Source: Brevundimonas sp. UBA2388 (GTDB lineage: Bacteria > Pseudomonadota > Alphaproteobacteria > Caulobacterales > Caulobacteraceae). Taken from it: a stretch of DNA of 5,422 nt. Location of the stretch: positions 12,950-18,371 of the forward strand of contig DDSO01000128.1 of the NCBI GenBank assembly GCA_002343425.1, given 5' to 3'. The position numbers and the translations under genes were made by a program. Below are positions 3,997-5,422 of this stretch, piece after piece. Every line of letters starts with the position of its first letter. Within the stretch, counting starts at the first letter, position 1. A model generated the notes under the pieces. The model had not been told where the DNA came from and did not search any database. It saw only the letters and a program-made list of their open reading frames with translations.

Positions 3997-5422
3997 TCAG
4001 GAGCCGGCGAGAGCTTCCCGCTTCGACTCCAGCTCCAGCCACTCCTCTTCCGCGGCCGCCAGAAGGGCGCGCGCCCGGTCGGCGTTGGCGGTGGCGCGGT
4101 CGAAGGCCTTGCGGTCGCGGGCGTAGAGGTCCGGGTCGGAAAGGGTCGCGTCGTGGCGGGCGATGTCGACCGGCAGGGAGACGAGCAGGCCCTCCAGCTC
4201 TTTCAGGCGGTGGGCGTCCTTGAACGTCAACTTGCCGGGCTTCCTGGTGGAGGCGCGGTCAGAAGGCTCCGCCTTCTCGACCCGACGCGCCTCGTCGGCG
4301 GCGGCGGCGCGTTGGGCCGCCTCCTTGTCCTGCGGGCGGGGGTTGGCACCCGGCTTCAGGAATCCCGGATTCTGGCGGATGAAATCGGTCCAGCCGCCGG
4401 GGGTTTCGACGATGTCGCCGCGGCCGTTCATGGCGATGGTCGAGGTGGCCAGCCGGTCGACGAAGTCACGGTCGTGGCTGACCAGGATGAGGGTGCCGTC
4501 GTAGGTCTCGAGCAGCTCTTCGAGCTTGTCGAGCGTGTCCATGTCGAGGTCGTTGGTCGGTTCGTCGAGGACCAGCATGTTCGCCGGCTTGGCGAGGGCG
4601 CGGGCCAGCAGCAGGCGGTTGCGCTCGCCGCCCGACAGGGTCGAGATCGGCTGACGCAGCTGGCCCTCCTGGAACAGGAAGTCCTTGGCATAGGCCGCGA
4701 CGTGTTTGGACACGCCCCGCACCAGCACACTGTCGCCGCCGCCGGGGGTCAGGGCGTCCCACAAGGTCATGTCGCTGCGAAGGCCCTCGCGCGACTGGTC
4801 GAGATACACCGGCTCCAGATTGGCGCCGAGGCGGACCGTGCCGGCGTCGGGCGCAAGCTGCCCCAGCAGGATCTTGACCAGGGTGGTCTTGCCCGCGCCG
4901 TTGGGGCCGACGATGGCCAGCCGGTCGCCGCGGATGACGCGGGTGGTGAAGGGCTTCAGTACCGTGCGGTCGCCGAAGGATTTGGTGACGCCCTTGAGCT
5001 CGGCCACCAGCTTGCCTGACAGGCCGCCGGAATCGACGCCGAGGTTGAGCTCGCGGGGAATGTCCTTGACCCGTTCGGCGTGGTCTTCGCGCATGGCGTT
5101 GAGGGCGCGGGCGCGGCCCTCGTTGCGGGTGCGCTGGGCGGTGATGGAACGATAGAAGGTGTAGGTTTCGGCCTCGATGCGCTTGTTGAGACGGCGCAGG
5201 GACTCGGCCTCCTCCTCCATGACCTTGTCCGCCCATTCGTCGAAGGCGGCGAAGCCCTTGTTGAGGGTGCGGACGCGGCGGCCTTCCAGCCAGTGACACG
5301 ACTGGGTGACGCGGTTGAGGAAGGCGCGGTCGTGGCTGACGACGAGGACCGAGAAGCGGGCCTGAAGCAGCTCCTCTTCCAGCAGCTCGATAGCGAGAAT
5401 GTCGAGGTGGTTGGTCGGCTCG
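3997..5422 (-). CDS. uup: ABC-F ATPase, Uup-type, lacking its N-terminus at the window edge
   Basis: Soluble twin-ATPase protein; 474 codons are visible, and about 120-150 N-terminal residues lie beyond the right edge. The visible part opens in Walker B of the first ATPase domain (EPTNHLD), followed by SVLVVSHDR with switch His30. Then comes the charged interdomain linker typical of ABC-F proteins (about 60-125). The second ATPase domain has Walker A GPNGAGKTT (172-180), signature LSGGER (262-267), Walker B MLVLDEPTND with catalytic Glu287, and switch His316, all intact. There are no membrane segments. The C-terminal 75 residues begin KLTFKDAHRLKELEGL and contain DPDLYARD and EEEWLELE, matching the coiled-coil domain that distinguishes Uup from EttA, YbiT and YheS. 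In E. coli Uup binds ribosomes and branched DNA and affects precise transposon excision. The ATG at 5220 is internal, not the start. It converges on the orphan gene and is followed by a probable terminator. Confidence 0.88.
   Translation of the reverse strand, partial: EPTNHLDILAIELLEEELLQARFSVLVVSHDRAFLNRVTQSCHWLEGRRVRTLNKGFAAFDEWADKVMEEEAESLRRLNKRIEAETYTFYRSITAQRTRNEGRARALNAMREDHAERVKDIPRELNLGVDSGGLSGKLVAELKGVTKSFGDRTVLKPFTTRVIRGDRLAIVGPNGAGKTTLVKILLGQLAPDAGTVRLGANLEPVYLDQSREGLRSDMTLWDALTPGGGDSVLVRGVSKHVAAYAKDFLFQEGQLRQPISTLSGGERNRLLLARALAKPANMLVLDEPTNDLDMDTLDKLEELLETYDGTLILVSHDRDFVDRLATSTIAMNGRGDIVETPGGWTDFIRQNPGFLKPGANPRPQDKEAAQRAAAADEARRVEKAEPSDRASTRKPGKLTFKDAHRLKELEGLLVSLPVDIARHDATLSDPDLYARDRKAFDRATANADRARALLAAAEEEWLELESKREALAGS

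Noticed and set aside
3683..4042. Minus-strand open frame of 119 codons overlapping the 3' end of the ABC-F gene.
   Set aside because: It overlaps the well-supported ABC-F frame, has no SD, and its translation is Arg/Ser-rich with no domain-like pattern.
4153..5019. Plus-strand open frame of 288 codons antisense to the ABC-F gene.
   Set aside because: The minus strand carries intact Walker A, signature and Walker B motifs in this stretch; the plus frame is a compositional shadow.
5218..5220. The ATG at 5220 as the start of the ABC-F gene.
   Set aside because: The same frame continues upstream to the window edge with DEPTNHLD-type Walker B and the switch histidine of the first ATPase domain, so the real start is outside the window.

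Overview
The window is GC-rich DNA with the codon bias of a high-GC alphaproteobacterium. A CtrA-like half-site pair (TTAA-N7-CTAAC) and a GANTC methylation site in one promoter region, together with Tat/lipoprotein-style signals, fit Caulobacterales (Caulobacter, Brevundimonas, Phenylobacterium and relatives). That placement is an inference, not a demonstrated identification.

Layout from left to right. (1) The start of a minus-strand gene for a small exported protein runs off the left edge. It begins at a TTG codon with a strong Shine-Dalgarno (SD) sequence held in a short hairpin, behind a CtrA-like box. (2) A complete minus-strand operon, 2791 to 233, encodes a NitT/TauT-type (NMT1/THI5-family) ABC importer in the order binding lipoprotein, ATPase, permease. 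The reading frames overlap by 8 and 4 nt. (3) A 126-nt divergent intergenic region separates this operon from (4) a plus-strand gene (2918-3412) for a 164-residue protein I do not recognise. (5) A 584-nt non-coding stretch between convergent genes holds two tandem perfect inverted repeats, a cluster of GATCC words, several hairpins, a DnaA-box-like word and a likely intrinsic terminator. (6) The C-terminal three quarters of a minus-strand ABC-F ATPase, best matched to Uup, runs off the right edge.

The three importer genes form one functional unit: the lipoprotein binds a small solute at the outer face of the inner membrane, two permease copies form the channel and two ATPase copies drive uptake. 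The substrate cannot be read from the sequence; thiamine-pyrimidine precursors, riboflavin, sulfonates or another small organic compound are all possible. Uup is a separate soluble ATPase of the ribosome/branched-DNA class and has no evident link to the importer.

I found no tRNA, rRNA, CRISPR array, insertion sequence or phage gene. No clearly new multi-gene system is visible. The least explained parts are the orphan protein at 2918-3412 and the long structured non-coding region downstream of it.
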